A DNA stretch of 64,000 bases from Qaidamihabitans albus (GCF_016464705.1 NZ_JAEHOB010000007.1:62001-126000); one strand, 5' to 3'. Counted from the first letter of the stretch, positions 9,737 to 19,871 are shown. Translations and numbers: made by a program. The notes: generated by a model from the sequence alone, not told the origin.

Positions 9737-10351
9737 TCAGGACGTGTGCGGCCGCAGGACGCGCGCGAGCCATTCGGCGGATGCCCGGAACACGCCGTCC
9801 AGATCGGCCTTGAGGCTGTGGTCGCCGGAAAGGAAGACGATTTCGTGGTGCGGGCCCGCCGCCGGCCTGCCGAACGGGTCACGCTCACCCTGTATCACCA
9901 GTACGGGCACCTCGACGGCGTCGAGCTCGGGCTGGCGGGTCTTCTCCGGCTTGCCGGGCGGGTGCACCGGGAACGCCAAGCAGAGCACGGCTACCGCCTG
10001 CCCGCTCGCGGCGGTCCGGCAGGCCACCCTGGCGCCCGACGAGCGGCCGCCGAAAACGAGCGGCAGACCGTCGAACCAGGTCCTGGCCAGCTCCTCGGTC
10101 ACCGCGAGCCAGGCCGCGTCGAGCTGTTTCGCCGGTGCGGGCGCTCGCCGGCCCGCCACTCGGTAGGGCTGCTCGACCAGCGCCACGTGCACACCGGCCT
10201 CCTGGGCCGCCCTGGTGACCGCCACGAGGTCCGCGGCACCGATGCCGCCACCCGCGCCGTGCCCGAGCAGCAGCCCCGCCGAGCCCTCGGCGGCGCAGTG
10301 CAGCTCCGCGACGGCCGGGCCGTGCGGGGTGTCGATCCGCGTGCGGGTCAT
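9737..10351 (-). CDS. Alpha/beta hydrolase family protein (KANL3/Tex30-like)
   Basis: 204 residues. GLLLGHGAGG near residue 31 forms the oxyanion turn, FGGRSSGARVACRTA is the nucleophile elbow (GGRSSG), and VLVIQGERDPFG and SGDHSLK supply the Asp and His. This short lid-less architecture matches the Tex30/KAT8-complex-like hydrolases common in actinobacteria; substrates are unknown. The ATG at 10351 overlaps the stop of the SRAP gene by 4 nt, so both form an operon. Confidence 0.8.
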   Translation of the reverse strand: MTRTRIDTPHGPAVAELHCAAEGSAGLLLGHGAGGGIGAADLVAVTRAAQEAGVHVALVEQPYRVAGRRAPAPAKQLDAAWLAVTEELARTWFDGLPLVFGGRSSGARVACRTAASGQAVAVLCLAFPVHPPGKPEKTRQPELDAVEVPVLVIQGERDPFGRPAAGPHHEIVFLSGDHSLKADLDGVFRASAEWLARVLRPHTS

Positions 10352-11139
10352 GACGGGTTGGGTACCTCGAAGAGCCCGCCGTCGAGGCTCGCGGGCTCCG
10401 GCTCGGCCCGCTCCACGAGCTCCGGGCCGTTGTTGCGGACGTTGTTCACCCTGGTGGATACCGGCCGCAGCTCCAACGAGTCGACGAACCCCAGGTCGGG
10501 CGGCGCGAGCAGGCCGTCCACCTCGGTGCGGTCGGGATCGAGCCAGGCGTCCCAGCGCTGCCGGGGCAGCACCAGCGGCATCCGGTGGTGGATCTCGGTG
10601 AGGCGGCCGATGGCGTCGGTGGTCAGCACCGAGCAGGTGACCAGCGGCGGGTCGTCGGCGGCGGCCTTCGGATCGCGCCACGTCTCCCAGATGCCGGCGA
10701 ACGCCAGCGACGAACCGTCACCCGACGTCATAAAGAACGGTTCCTTGGGGGCCTTCTTGCCGCCGCCCTCCGCCGCCCGCCACTCGAACCAGCCGTCGGC
10801 AGGCACCAGGCAGCGGCGACGGGACAGGGCCTTGCGGAAGGCCGGCTTCTCGGTGGCGGTCTCGGCGCGGGTGTTGATCATCCGGCTGCCGATCGCCGGA
10901 TCCTTCGCCCAGAACGGCACGAGGCCCCAGCGCATCACCCGCAGGCTGCGCACGGCGGGCTCCTCGTCGAGCACGGTGCCGTCCGCCTCACGTGGGTGGC
11001 GCTGCACGACGCTCACGACCTTCTTCGTGGGCGCGACGTTGTAGTCCGCCGAGGGCGCGTGTCCCTCGGTGCCGTCCACCGCGTCGAACTCGGCCATCAG
11101 CGTGGCCGGGTCCTTCGTGGCGGCGTAGCGGCCGCACAT
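10348..11139 (-). CDS. SRAP-domain protein YedK/HMCES (abasic-site DNA-protein crosslinker)
   Basis: 263 residues. MCGRY places the catalytic Cys at position 2, exposed after Met removal. The other SRAP residues are present: Asn34 in DYNVAPT, Glu in VPADGWFEW and His in TEIHHRMP. WGLVPFWAKD and the INTRAET segment bind single-stranded DNA. Family members shield abasic sites in ssDNA through a thiazolidine crosslink. Located as Rv3226c is in M. tuberculosis, divergent from rsgA, but aroA, which lies between them there, is absent here. Confidence 0.93.
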   Translation of the reverse strand: MCGRYAATKDPATLMAEFDAVDGTEGHAPSADYNVAPTKKVVSVVQRHPREADGTVLDEEPAVRSLRVMRWGLVPFWAKDPAIGSRMINTRAETATEKPAFRKALSRRRCLVPADGWFEWRAAEGGGKKAPKEPFFMTSGDGSSLAFAGIWETWRDPKAAADDPPLVTCSVLTTDAIGRLTEIHHRMPLVLPRQRWDAWLDPDRTEVDGLLAPPDLGFVDSLELRPVSTRVNNVRNNGPELVERAEPEPASLDGGLFEVPNPS

Positions 11140-11222
11140 CGTCTTCGGCCTCCTTCTCCTGGCTCTCCCGGCGCCATCGTGACACGGTTGCCGAGCCGTG
11201 GCGAGGGCAATGGGGGATCATC

Positions 11223-11279
11223 GTTGTCAGTGGTACCCAAGGTTGTCAGTGGTACCCAAGGTTGTCAGTGGTACCCAAG
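11223..11279. repeat. Three perfect tandem copies of a 19-bp repeat upstream of rsgA
   Basis: The unit GTTGTCAGTGGTACCCAAG occupies 11223-11241, 11242-11260 and 11261-11279 without a mismatch. Each unit contains the palindrome GGTACC. The array ends one base before the rsgA ribosome-binding site (AGGAGG, 11281-11286), so it lies in the promoter or 5' leader. Not a CRISPR: there are no spacers. Confidence 0.95.
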
Positions 11280-11296
11280 CAGGAGGGTGTGACAGT

Positions 11297-12301
11297 TTGG
11301 CCCGCAGGGACTGGCGCGAGCTCGACGAGTCCGACGTCCGGGTGCGCCCGGGCAAGGGAACCCGCCCACGCAGCAAGCTCCGTCCGGCGCATGCCGACGC
11401 CACCCCGGCGATGGTGACCGCGGTCGACCGAGGCCGCTGGACCTGCGCGATCGCGAGTGCCCCGGACCGGCTCGTCACCGCCATGCGCGCCCGTGAGCTT
11501 GGCCGCACGCCGGTCGTCGTCGGCGACCGCGTCGGCCTGGTGGGCGACGTCAGCGGCAGGCCGGACACGCTGGCCAGGATCGTGCGCGTCGACGAGCGCG
11601 CGAGCGTGCTGCGGCGCACCGCCGACGACACGGATCCCTACGAACGGGTGGTGGTCGCGAACGCCGAGCAACTGCTCATCGTGACCGCGCTGGCCGATCC
11701 GCCGCCGCGCACGGGATTCGTGGACCGCTGCCTCGTCGCCTGCTACACCGGTGGGCTCGAGCCGGTGCTGTGCCTGACGAAAGCCGACCTCGCCGCACCG
11801 GACGAGCTGCTGGCCTCCTACGCCGACCTCGAGGTGCCCGCGGTCGTCACCCGGCGTGACGAGCAGCCGACGGAGCTGTTCGAACGCCTGCGCGGGCGCG
11901 TGACGGCACTGGTCGGGCACTCCGGAGTCGGCAAGTCGACACTGGTGAACCGGATGGTGCCGGACGCCGAGCTGGCCACCGGCGCGGTGAGCGCCGTCGG
12001 CAAGGGCAGGCACACGTCCGTGAGCGCGGTCGCGCTGCCGCTGCCCGGCGGCGGCTGGGTGGTGGACACGCCCGGTATCCGGTCGTTCGGCCTGGCCCAC
12101 GTGACCGCCGACGACATCGTCAGCGCGTTTCCCGAGTTCGCCGAGGCCGCCGAGGAGTGCCCCTCCGGCTGCGGGCACCTCGGACCGCCGGACGACCCGG
12201 ACTGCGCTCTGGACGACGTGGTGGCGGACGGTGCCGCGGGCCCGGGGAGGCTGGCGTCGCTGCGCAGGCTGCTCGCGTCGCGAGCCGGAATCGAAACGTG
12301 A
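11297..12301 (+). CDS. rsgA: Ribosome small subunit-dependent GTPase RsgA
   Basis: 334 residues. OB-like N-terminus, then the circularly permuted GTPase order: TKAD (G4), GHSGVGKSTLVN (G1) and DTPGIRSFG (G3). A C-terminal zinc cluster follows (CPSGCGHLGPPDDPDCAL). RsgA helps the last steps of 30S maturation. The frame is open far upstream, but TTG at 11297 has AGGAGG 10 nt before it and gives the family N-terminus (DESDVRVRPGKGTRPR). The leader holds the three 19-bp repeats. Confidence 0.92.
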   Translation: MARRDWRELDESDVRVRPGKGTRPRSKLRPAHADATPAMVTAVDRGRWTCAIASAPDRLVTAMRARELGRTPVVVGDRVGLVGDVSGRPDTLARIVRVDERASVLRRTADDTDPYERVVVANAEQLLIVTALADPPPRTGFVDRCLVACYTGGLEPVLCLTKADLAAPDELLASYADLEVPAVVTRRDEQPTELFERLRGRVTALVGHSGVGKSTLVNRMVPDAELATGAVSAVGKGRHTSVSAVALPLPGGGWVVDTPGIRSFGLAHVTADDIVSAFPEFAEAAEECPSGCGHLGPPDDPDCALDDVVADGAAGPGRLASLRRLLASRAGIET

Positions 12302-12411
12302 TCTCGCCGTTCACTACACGGAGTCGCCGGCGTGTGGAACCCTGGTACCAGTTCCGCCGTCCGATTCATGCGGTCGGATCACGAAGGCAACATTGATGCA
12401 AGGGGAACTCC

Positions 12412-13260
12412 ATGCGTAAAACAGCCCTCGCCGCCAGCGGATTCGCGCTGGTTCTCGCGCTCGGCGCGTGCGGTGGCAACGAAGAAGGGGGCACCGCCAG
12501 CCCGGTCGGTGAGTCCGGCTCCGGTTCCGGTACGAGCCTGTTCGCAGACGCCCAGGAACTGGTCGACGCCGCGTCGCAGAAGACCGAGCAGAGCAAGTCC
12601 TCCAAGTTCTCACTCGAGATGGACATGGGCGGCCAGCAGATCACCGCCAGCGGTGAAGGACTGTACGACGGCGCCAACACGGCGATGTCGATGACGATGG
12701 ACGCGCAGGGCCAGTCGATGGAGATGCGCTTCGTCGACCGGACGATGTACATCAAGATGCCCGAGGAGATGAGCGGTTCCACCGGCGGCAAGCCGTGGAT
12801 CAAGATCTCGCCCGACGGCAGCGACCCGATGTCGCAGGCCATCGGCCCGATGTTCGACCAGATGGCCGAGCAGAACGACCCGAGCAAGACGCTGGAGCAG
12901 ATCCAGCAGGCCGGCACCATCACCAACAGCGAGAAGACGACGCTCGACGGCCAGGACGTCACCCACTACTGGATCGACCTCGACTTCGCCAAGCTGGCCG
13001 ACCAGGCCCCCGGCAACCTGACGCCGGAGCAGGTCCAGCAGCTGGCCGGCAAGATCGACAAGCTCCCGATGGAGCTCTGGCTGAACGGCGACCAGCTTCC
13101 CGTCCAGGTCACGATGGACATGGGTGCCATCGCCGAGGCCGCGGGCGCGCCCGGCCAGGGCGGCTCGATGGTCATGAAGTACACCGACTGGGGCGCCCCG
13201 GTCGATGTGCAGGCACCGCCTGCCGACCAGGTCGGCGAGATGCCCGCAATGCCGAACTGA
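12412..13260 (+). CDS. LppX/LprG-like lipoprotein
   Basis: 282 residues. Signal peptide with lipobox LGAC (Cys20), then a Gly/Ser/Glu linker to about 43. The body (DAQELVDAASQKTEQSKSSKFSLEM onwards, FVDRTMYIKMPEEM, KPWIKIS, VTHYWIDLDFAKL, MELWLNGDQLPVQVTM) has the repeating strands and hydrophobic-sheet pattern of the LolA/LppX_LprAFG fold, which carries lipids across the envelope in mycobacteria. AGGGGAA precedes the ATG. A 21-bp hairpin ends the transcript. Family placement is good; the cargo is unknown. Confidence 0.8.
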   Translation: MRKTALAASGFALVLALGACGGNEEGGTASPVGESGSGSGTSLFADAQELVDAASQKTEQSKSSKFSLEMDMGGQQITASGEGLYDGANTAMSMTMDAQGQSMEMRFVDRTMYIKMPEEMSGSTGGKPWIKISPDGSDPMSQAIGPMFDQMAEQNDPSKTLEQIQQAGTITNSEKTTLDGQDVTHYWIDLDFAKLADQAPGNLTPEQVQQLAGKIDKLPMELWLNGDQLPVQVTMDMGAIAEAAGAPGQGGSMVMKYTDWGAPVDVQAPPADQVGEMPAMPN

Positions 13261-13274
13261 CCCACTCACAAACG

Positions 13275-13317
13275 CGTGCGGGCCGCCTTCGAGGAGTCCT
13301 CGAAGGCGGCCCGCACG
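13275..13317. terminator. Bidirectional terminator: perfect 21-bp inverted repeat
   Basis: Arms of 21 bp (beginning CGTGCGGGCCGCC and its exact complement) around a single G, placed between the converging lipoprotein gene and pruA. Confidence 0.85.
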
Positions 13318-13333
13318 CTGTGTGTGCGTCCGC

Positions 13334-14962
<1,629 letters not shown>

Positions 14963-15011
14963 GGTCAGTTCGCCTCCTGATCCTCCGCCTCGTGAGCGGT
15001 TCACCCCATGG

Positions 15012-15524
15012 TTACATGAGTTCCAGCAGGAAGGGCAGTTCCTGCGCGGCGTACCAGGCCAGCTCGTGGTCCTCCACGTCGCCGAGGGTGAACTCCGCAT
15101 CCGGATCGCCGAGATCGGCCGCGTCGACCACGGCGGCGGCGGCCAGTACGGCCTGCTCGGCCTCGGGAGCGTCGACGTGGACGGCCGCGACATCCTCCAG
15201 TCGCACCGGGCCTGCGAGCCGAACGACGGCGTAGTCCAGATCGGGGCGAAGGGTGACGTCCTCCGCGTCCGCGGAGATCACCACCCGGCGGGGCGGCTCC
15301 TTGTCGTCGGACGCGCCGGGCTCCTGCGCCGAGGCGAGCAGCCGCAGGGAGGCCCTGGCCGCGTCGAGCAGCGCGGCGTACTCGAGCTCCTCCGTCGACC
15401 CGCTGGTGTAGGACTCGCGCAGCGCCGGCGTGAGCGCGAACGCCGTCCCGCTCACCGGCCTGAGCTCTCCTTCGGCGACCAGTTGGCGCAGCATGCCGAT
15501 CGTGGCAGGCAGGTAGACCCTCAC
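15012..15524 (-). CDS. DUF6912 family protein, function unknown
   Basis: 170 residues starting MRVYLPATIGMLRQL. The central Glu/Asp-rich region and the ending DVEDHELAWYAAQELPFLLEL are typical of a small actinobacterial family annotated DUF6912. There are no catalytic motifs and no membrane segment. Its start overlaps the end of the acyltransferase gene by 4 nt, so they are co-translated; whether this reflects shared function is unknown. Confidence 0.7.
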   Translation of the reverse strand: MRVYLPATIGMLRQLVAEGELRPVSGTAFALTPALRESYTSGSTEELEYAALLDAARASLRLLASAQEPGASDDKEPPRRVVISADAEDVTLRPDLDYAVVRLAGPVRLEDVAAVHVDAPEAEQAVLAAAAVVDAADLGDPDAEFTLGDVEDHELAWYAAQELPFLLELM

Positions 15525-16927
15525 CAGTGTGTCCCTTCCAGTTGCTCGAGCGCTTCCTCGATCATCCCGCCAAGGGCATCCACGTCATGGAACGCCTTGC
15601 GATCGCCGTTTAGTCCGAAGTAGACGTCACCGTGGTAGGAGGTGATGCCGACCGCCAGCGCCTGATCCCGGGCAAGCGGCATGATCGGGTAGATCTCGGC
15701 CAGCCTCGCCGGGCCCGCGTACAACGGTTGCTGAGGTCCGGGCGAGTTCGTGACGAGCACGTTGAAGATCCGGCTGGAGAACGACGCGGCCGCACGCGCC
15801 GCCAGCGAGTGCATGGTCGCCGGCGCGAACCCGCCGACCCTCAGCATCGCCCGCGCCGTGACCGACCGTTCCGAGTCGACGTGCTCGGCCATCGCGTGGC
15901 CGATGTGCTGCAACCGCAGCACCGGGTCCGGCTCGCCGACGGGAAGATCGACGAGGTACGGCTCGATCCAGTTGTTGACGAGCCCTGCCGGGGAGAACTC
16001 CGCGGCGTCCGGGTCGAGTACGGCGAGCGGCACGAGGGCGCGCACGGTCGCCGTCGGGGTGAGCGTCTCCCCGCGGGAGGCCAGCCAATCCCGCAGCGCC
16101 CCGGTGAGCACCGCGAGCACGGCGTCGTTCACGGTTCCCCCGTGCCGCGCGCGCACCTTGCGGTAGGCCTCCAGGCTCGTCCGGACCCCCGCGAACACCC
16201 GGCCGCCGGAGACGCGCGCGTTCAGCGGACCGGGCGGCGCGGGGCGGGCGACCGCACGCAACGTCGAGGTGACGCCACCCACCGCGTCGACCAGCTTCTC
16301 GGCGGTCGCGGCCGCGTCACGCGCCGCCGACCGGACGTTCTCCACGACCTCGCCGGGACGCTGGACGGCCTCGCCGAACGCGTCGAGCACCAGCTGGGCG
16401 CGGCTGGGCTGCCTGCGCGGTGACCAGGTGTCCTCGCAGGGCTCCCGCTCGTGCGGCGAGGGATCCATGATGAGCTGGCCGAGCTCGACGGTTCCGACAC
16501 CGTCGATCATGGCCTGGTGGGTCTTGGTGATCAGCGCGACGCGGCCGTTCGCCAGGCCCTCGACGTAGTACGCCTCCCACAGCGGGCGCTCGTGGTCGAG
16601 CGGGCGGGACATCAGCCGGGCCACGAGATCGAACAGCTGGGCGTCGCTGCCGGGAGCGGGCAGCGCCGAGCGGCGGACATGGTAGTTGAGGTCGAAGTCC
16701 ACGTCGTCCACCCACACCGGCCGCGCGAGGTGACCGGGCACAGGTAGCACCCGCTGCCGGTAGCGGGGCAGGTATCCCAGGCGGTGCCTGACCAGCTCCA
16801 CCAGCCTGCCGTAGTCGAAATCGTCCCGTGGCCGCTCGAAGATCGCGACCCCGCCGACGTGCATCGGGGTGGCGGGCTGCTCCACGTAGAGGAACGAGGC
16901 GTCCAGCGCGGAGAGACGGTCGGGCAT
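15521..16927 (-). CDS. WS/DGAT-family O-acyltransferase with a variant active site (HQxxxDG)
   Basis: 468 residues. The N-terminus LSALDASFLYVEQPATPMHVGG, the PLWEAYYVEGL segment and the C-terminal NSPGPQQPLYAGPARL and GITSYHGDVYFGLN are clear hallmarks of wax ester synthase/diacylglycerol acyltransferases. The catalytic motif HHxxxDG reads His137-Gln138-Ala-Met-Ile-Asp-Gly: the second histidine, the presumed general base, is replaced by Gln (codons CAC CAG). Either the protein acts differently or is inactive. ATG 16927 gives the conserved start. Confidence 0.85.
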   Translation of the reverse strand: MPDRLSALDASFLYVEQPATPMHVGGVAIFERPRDDFDYGRLVELVRHRLGYLPRYRQRVLPVPGHLARPVWVDDVDFDLNYHVRRSALPAPGSDAQLFDLVARLMSRPLDHERPLWEAYYVEGLANGRVALITKTHQAMIDGVGTVELGQLIMDPSPHEREPCEDTWSPRRQPSRAQLVLDAFGEAVQRPGEVVENVRSAARDAAATAEKLVDAVGGVTSTLRAVARPAPPGPLNARVSGGRVFAGVRTSLEAYRKVRARHGGTVNDAVLAVLTGALRDWLASRGETLTPTATVRALVPLAVLDPDAAEFSPAGLVNNWIEPYLVDLPVGEPDPVLRLQHIGHAMAEHVDSERSVTARAMLRVGGFAPATMHSLAARAAASFSSRIFNVLVTNSPGPQQPLYAGPARLAEIYPIMPLARDQALAVGITSYHGDVYFGLNGDRKAFHDVDALGGMIEEALEQLEGTHW

Positions 16928-16962
16928 GGGGTGATCCTGACACAGGTGGGAGACTTCTCGCC

Positions 16963-17727
16963 GTGGGTGACGACGACCGGGCTGTTTCGCCGAAGGACCG
17001 CTTCCTGACCGTCTACGGCCGGAAGCCGGTGCTCGAAGCACTCACCGATCCCGGTCTCGATGTCGACAAGGTGATACTGGCGGACACCGCGCGGGGACCG
17101 GCCGTTGCCGAGCTGCAGCGTGCGGCGAAGGCGAGGGGCGTCGAGATCCAGCGCGCCAGCGCGCACCGGGTGAAGGTGCTGGCCGGCAACGGCAAACAGG
17201 ACCAGGGCGTCCTCGCCGATGTGGTGGCCCCGCGGATGCGGCCGCTGGCGACCGCGCTGGCCGAGCGGCGGCCGCCGGCACCGATCCTGGTGCTCGACGG
17301 CATCACCACTCCGGCCAACGTCGGGATGATCCTGCGCACGGCCACGGCGGCGGGGCTCGGTGGGATCGTGGTGCCGCGCCGGGGGGTCGCCGCGCTCGAT
17401 CCGCTGGTGGTGAAGGCGTCGGCGGGGGTGGCGTTCCGCTCGCCGGTACTGCGCTGCGCGACCGCGGCGGATGCCGTGGAACAGCTCGGCGAGGCGGGCT
17501 ACGCCGTCTACGCGCTGGGAGCGGCGGGTACGGAGTCCGTGTTCGACGTCGAGCTGCCCTCGCGGGTCGCGTTCGTGCTCGGTGGCGAGAGCACCGGCAT
17601 CGGTGCGGATGTGGCGGATCTCGTGGCGGGCTGGGTGTCCATCCCGATGCCGGGCGAGGTGGAGTCGCTCAACGTCTCCGCGGCCGCCGCCGTCGTGTGC
17701 TTCGAGCTCGTTCGCCGCGGCTCGTGA
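16963..17727 (+). CDS. TrmH/SpoU family RNA 2'-O-methyltransferase
   Basis: 254 residues from GTG 16963. The N-terminal L30e-like part begins VYGRKPVLEAL. The knotted SPOUT domain has motif 1 NVGMILRTA, motif 2 LGGESTGI and motif 3 PMPGEVESLNVSAAAAV. Such enzymes methylate ribose in 23S rRNA or tRNA with S-adenosylmethionine; the target is not predictable. The final Ser codon and TGA stop are part of repeat copy A (see 17721-17794). Confidence 0.88.
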   Translation: MGDDDRAVSPKDRFLTVYGRKPVLEALTDPGLDVDKVILADTARGPAVAELQRAAKARGVEIQRASAHRVKVLAGNGKQDQGVLADVVAPRMRPLATALAERRPPAPILVLDGITTPANVGMILRTATAAGLGGIVVPRRGVAALDPLVVKASAGVAFRSPVLRCATAADAVEQLGEAGYAVYALGAAGTESVFDVELPSRVAFVLGGESTGIGADVADLVAGWVSIPMPGEVESLNVSAAAAVVCFELVRRGS

Positions 17728-17794
17728 GTGGCTGGTCGTGAGTGGCTGGTCGTGAGTGGCTACGCGAGTTCTAGCTTGAATGCGCACTCACGAG
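17721..17794. repeat. Dispersed palindromic element, copy A, with a tripled left arm
   Basis: The core 46-mer is 17749-17794: TCGTGAGTG near its left end and CACTCACGA near its right end form a 9-bp stem around an inner GTTCTAG motif. In front, the 14-bp left part is repeated, giving three units at 17721, 17735 and 17749. Other copies are at 32361, 40659 and 50512. The TGA at 17725-17727 ends the TrmH gene; the right arm forms the last codons of the EspG gene. Confidence 0.9.
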
Positions 17795-18529
17795 ATCGCT
17801 GCGGAGACGTTCCAGCGCGGCCACGATGGCGCCGGGGCTGCCGGGCGCGATGTGGATCTCCTCGTCGTCCCCGGTGCCGTGGGTGTAGTTGAGGTAGCGG
17901 CCCCAGTCGGTGTCCACATAGTGCAGTGGCCGGCGGAGCCGGAGACAGCGGCCGCGCTCGTCACGCTCGGCGGCGTAGAGCTCGCCACTGCCGCTGACAG
18001 GCCGCTGGACGACCTTGACGACCTCCCGTACGTCCACGGGCAGCGCGCGATCGTGCGTGCCGGCCCGGCCGGCGGCCTCCAGGTCGGCCACCCGGACGCT
18101 CCAGGGCGTGCCGCCACCGGGCACCAGCTCGGGCAACTGCTCCACCAGTGACTCCGCCAGGCGGTTGCGGCCGATCGGCACGAGCGTGACCCAGTCCGCT
18201 CTACGGACGGCGAGCAGTCCCTGCACGCCTCGCGCGGCCGTCAGCACTCCCCACGTCGTGCCGTCAGCGGTGAACCAGCCGTAGTACTCGAGCGAGGCGT
18301 TGGTCAGCAGGGGCAGCCAGTCCAGGAACTCGACGTCGACGCGGCCGCGGCCGTCGACCAGTCCCGCCTCGGCCAGCGCCTCGTCGACGGCGGACTCCGC
18401 CTCGCCCCGTGCCTCTTCCGGCAGCCAGATCGGCTCGGGTTGCAGGACGAGGTGCAACTCCCCCAGCTTCTCCCGGGCGACGGCGCCGGCGAGCGCCGCG
18501 ATCGGAAGGTCCACCCGCTCGCGGGTCAC
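17771..18529 (-). CDS. EspG family type VII secretion chaperone
   Basis: 252 residues from GTG 18529. The EspG pattern is seen in the opening LPIAALAGAVAREKLGELHLVL, the LTNASLEYYGWFTADGTTWGVLTAARGVQGLLAVRR core and the ending GSPGAIVAALERLRSDL. EspG proteins bind the tips of PPE substrates in the cytosol and deliver them to ESX secretion machines. It overlaps the PPE-like gene by 4 nt, which fits a chaperone-substrate pair. Its last seven codons (LVSAHSS) are read out of repeat element A. Confidence 0.8.
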   Translation of the reverse strand: MTRERVDLPIAALAGAVAREKLGELHLVLQPEPIWLPEEARGEAESAVDEALAEAGLVDGRGRVDVEFLDWLPLLTNASLEYYGWFTADGTTWGVLTAARGVQGLLAVRRADWVTLVPIGRNRLAESLVEQLPELVPGGGTPWSVRVADLEAAGRAGTHDRALPVDVREVVKVVQRPVSGSGELYAAERDERGRCLRLRRPLHYVDTDWGRYLNYTHGTGDDEEIHIAPGSPGAIVAALERLRSDLVSAHSS

Positions 18530-19869
18530 TCGCCGATCACCGGGGGCGTGGTTCTGTCGAGCTTGCCGATGAAGACCTCGTCGGGGTCGTTCTCCTGCAG
18601 GTAGGACGCACGCTGGTGTTCGTCGTCGTCCGACCCCTTGCCCTTGCCCGCGCCGGCGCCCATCGGGGCCATGCCACCCGCGCCCCGGGCGCCACCCGCG
18701 GCACCACCGCCGCGCGCCGCGGCCGAGTCGGCTGCCGCCGCGCCACCGGGGAGACCCGCACCGGTGCCCTTGGCGCCGCCGAGACCACGCGCACCGTCGG
18801 CGGGCACGCGGCCACCGGCGCCCTCACCGGCGGCGGCGCCACGGCCGGCGGCGCCCTGGCCGTAGAGCCGGCTGCCGGCCCGCTCGCCGAAGCCGCTGCC
18901 GCCACGGGAGGAGCCCGGTCCGCTGGCGGTGCCACCGCGGGCCGCGCCGGAGGTGGGTCGCTGCGATCCGGTGCCGGAGGGGGGCCTGCCGAAGCCGGTC
19001 CGAGGCTGGTTGGTCCGGTTCGTGGACGCCGCCCCGGCCGCGGGTGGCACATTCGTCGCCGCCGCGGCGCCGGTGGGCGTCCCCGGCGCGGGAGCGTTGC
19101 CCGGACCGGCCGTCGTCGGCCCGCTCGACACCGACGGTCCCGCGCTCACCGGCCCGGGAGCGGGACCGGCGCCGGTGGCGATCGGCGAACCGACGTTCGG
19201 GCCTGCGCCCACCGGGGAGCCGGGGGACCCTCCCGTCACCGGCGCCGAGCCGGCGAACCGGGACGCGCTCGTGGTCTCCGGGACGCTGGACGTTTCGCCC
19301 GAGATGGCGGAGGGCGTGGAGCTGTTCACCGAGATCGACGCGCCGCCCGGTTCCAGGACGCCGTAGGTGCGCGGAAAGTTCGAGTTGCCGTTCGTCTGGC
19401 TCGCGTAGCCGTTCATGACGTCGACGTTGTGCTGCGAGGCCTTGTTGTGCGCCTCGGCGGCGTCTTGGTAGGAGTTGAGGTCGTCGGCGGCCATGAAAGG
19501 ACCGGCCACGGGAATCGCCGCCTTGAGACCGGTGGTCCAGGGGTTCGGCTTCTCCGGCATCGGCGGCACCGGCTCCACTGAGTTCGAGGCGTCGTGCCAG
19601 GCGCCGGACTGGCTCATGGTCGCACCGGTCGTGGCGTCCATGTTCATGGCGGACTCTTCGAGCGCCTGCATCAGCGGGCCCGCGCCCTCGCTTGCGGCTG
19701 CCCCCGCATCACCGGTCCACGCGGACTCCATCTCCGACTGGATGCCCTGGATCGACCGCGCGCGGTCGACGTAGGTCGCCTTGAGGCGCTCGATCTCGTT
19801 GGCCACCGACTCAAGTCGGTCAGTGCCCTCGCCGTCTTTGAAGTTGTGGTAAATAGCCGTGCCGTCCAT
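18526..19869 (-). CDS. PPE-like / WXG-domain protein with long Gly-Pro-Ala-Ser tail
   Basis: 447 residues. The first about 170 form a helical domain with Trp51-Thr-Gly53 at the turn, as in WXG100/PPE-type substrates, followed by GLKAAIPVAGPFMAADDLNSY. Residues about 185-425 are low-complexity Gly/Pro/Ala/Ser/Thr without cysteine, and the end is charged (KGSDDDEHQRASYLQENDPDEVFIGKL). The family, widespread in Pseudonocardiaceae, is probably exported by a type VII system. ATG 19869 follows a GGGGGGC site. The gene is second from last in a four-gene operon. Confidence 0.72.
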   Translation of the reverse strand: MDGTAIYHNFKDGEGTDRLESVANEIERLKATYVDRARSIQGIQSEMESAWTGDAGAAASEGAGPLMQALEESAMNMDATTGATMSQSGAWHDASNSVEPVPPMPEKPNPWTTGLKAAIPVAGPFMAADDLNSYQDAAEAHNKASQHNVDVMNGYASQTNGNSNFPRTYGVLEPGGASISVNSSTPSAISGETSSVPETTSASRFAGSAPVTGGSPGSPVGAGPNVGSPIATGAGPAPGPVSAGPSVSSGPTTAGPGNAPAPGTPTGAAAATNVPPAAGAASTNRTNQPRTGFGRPPSGTGSQRPTSGAARGGTASGPGSSRGGSGFGERAGSRLYGQGAAGRGAAAGEGAGGRVPADGARGLGGAKGTGAGLPGGAAAADSAAARGGGAAGGARGAGGMAPMGAGAGKGKGSDDDEHQRASYLQENDPDEVFIGKLDRTTPPVIGE

Positions 19870-19871
19870 TG

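Noticed and set aside
8954-11044. 696-codon plus-strand frame over sigH, ybaK, the hydrolase and the SRAP gene
   Set aside because: Runs across four genes that each have clear family motifs in their own frames.
11223-11279. CRISPR array
   Set aside because: The 19-bp repeats are directly tandem with no spacers and no cas genes are in the window.
12336-12355. GGAAC-N10-GTTCC dyad upstream of the lipoprotein as a SigH promoter
   Set aside because: The spacing to a GTT -10 does not fit (GTC at the N18 position); kept only as an unexplained small palindrome containing CTGGTACCAG.
17721-17794. Phage or integron attachment site
   Set aside because: No tRNA gene, integrase or mobile cargo is nearby; the same 46-bp unit recurs at three other ordinary gene junctions.
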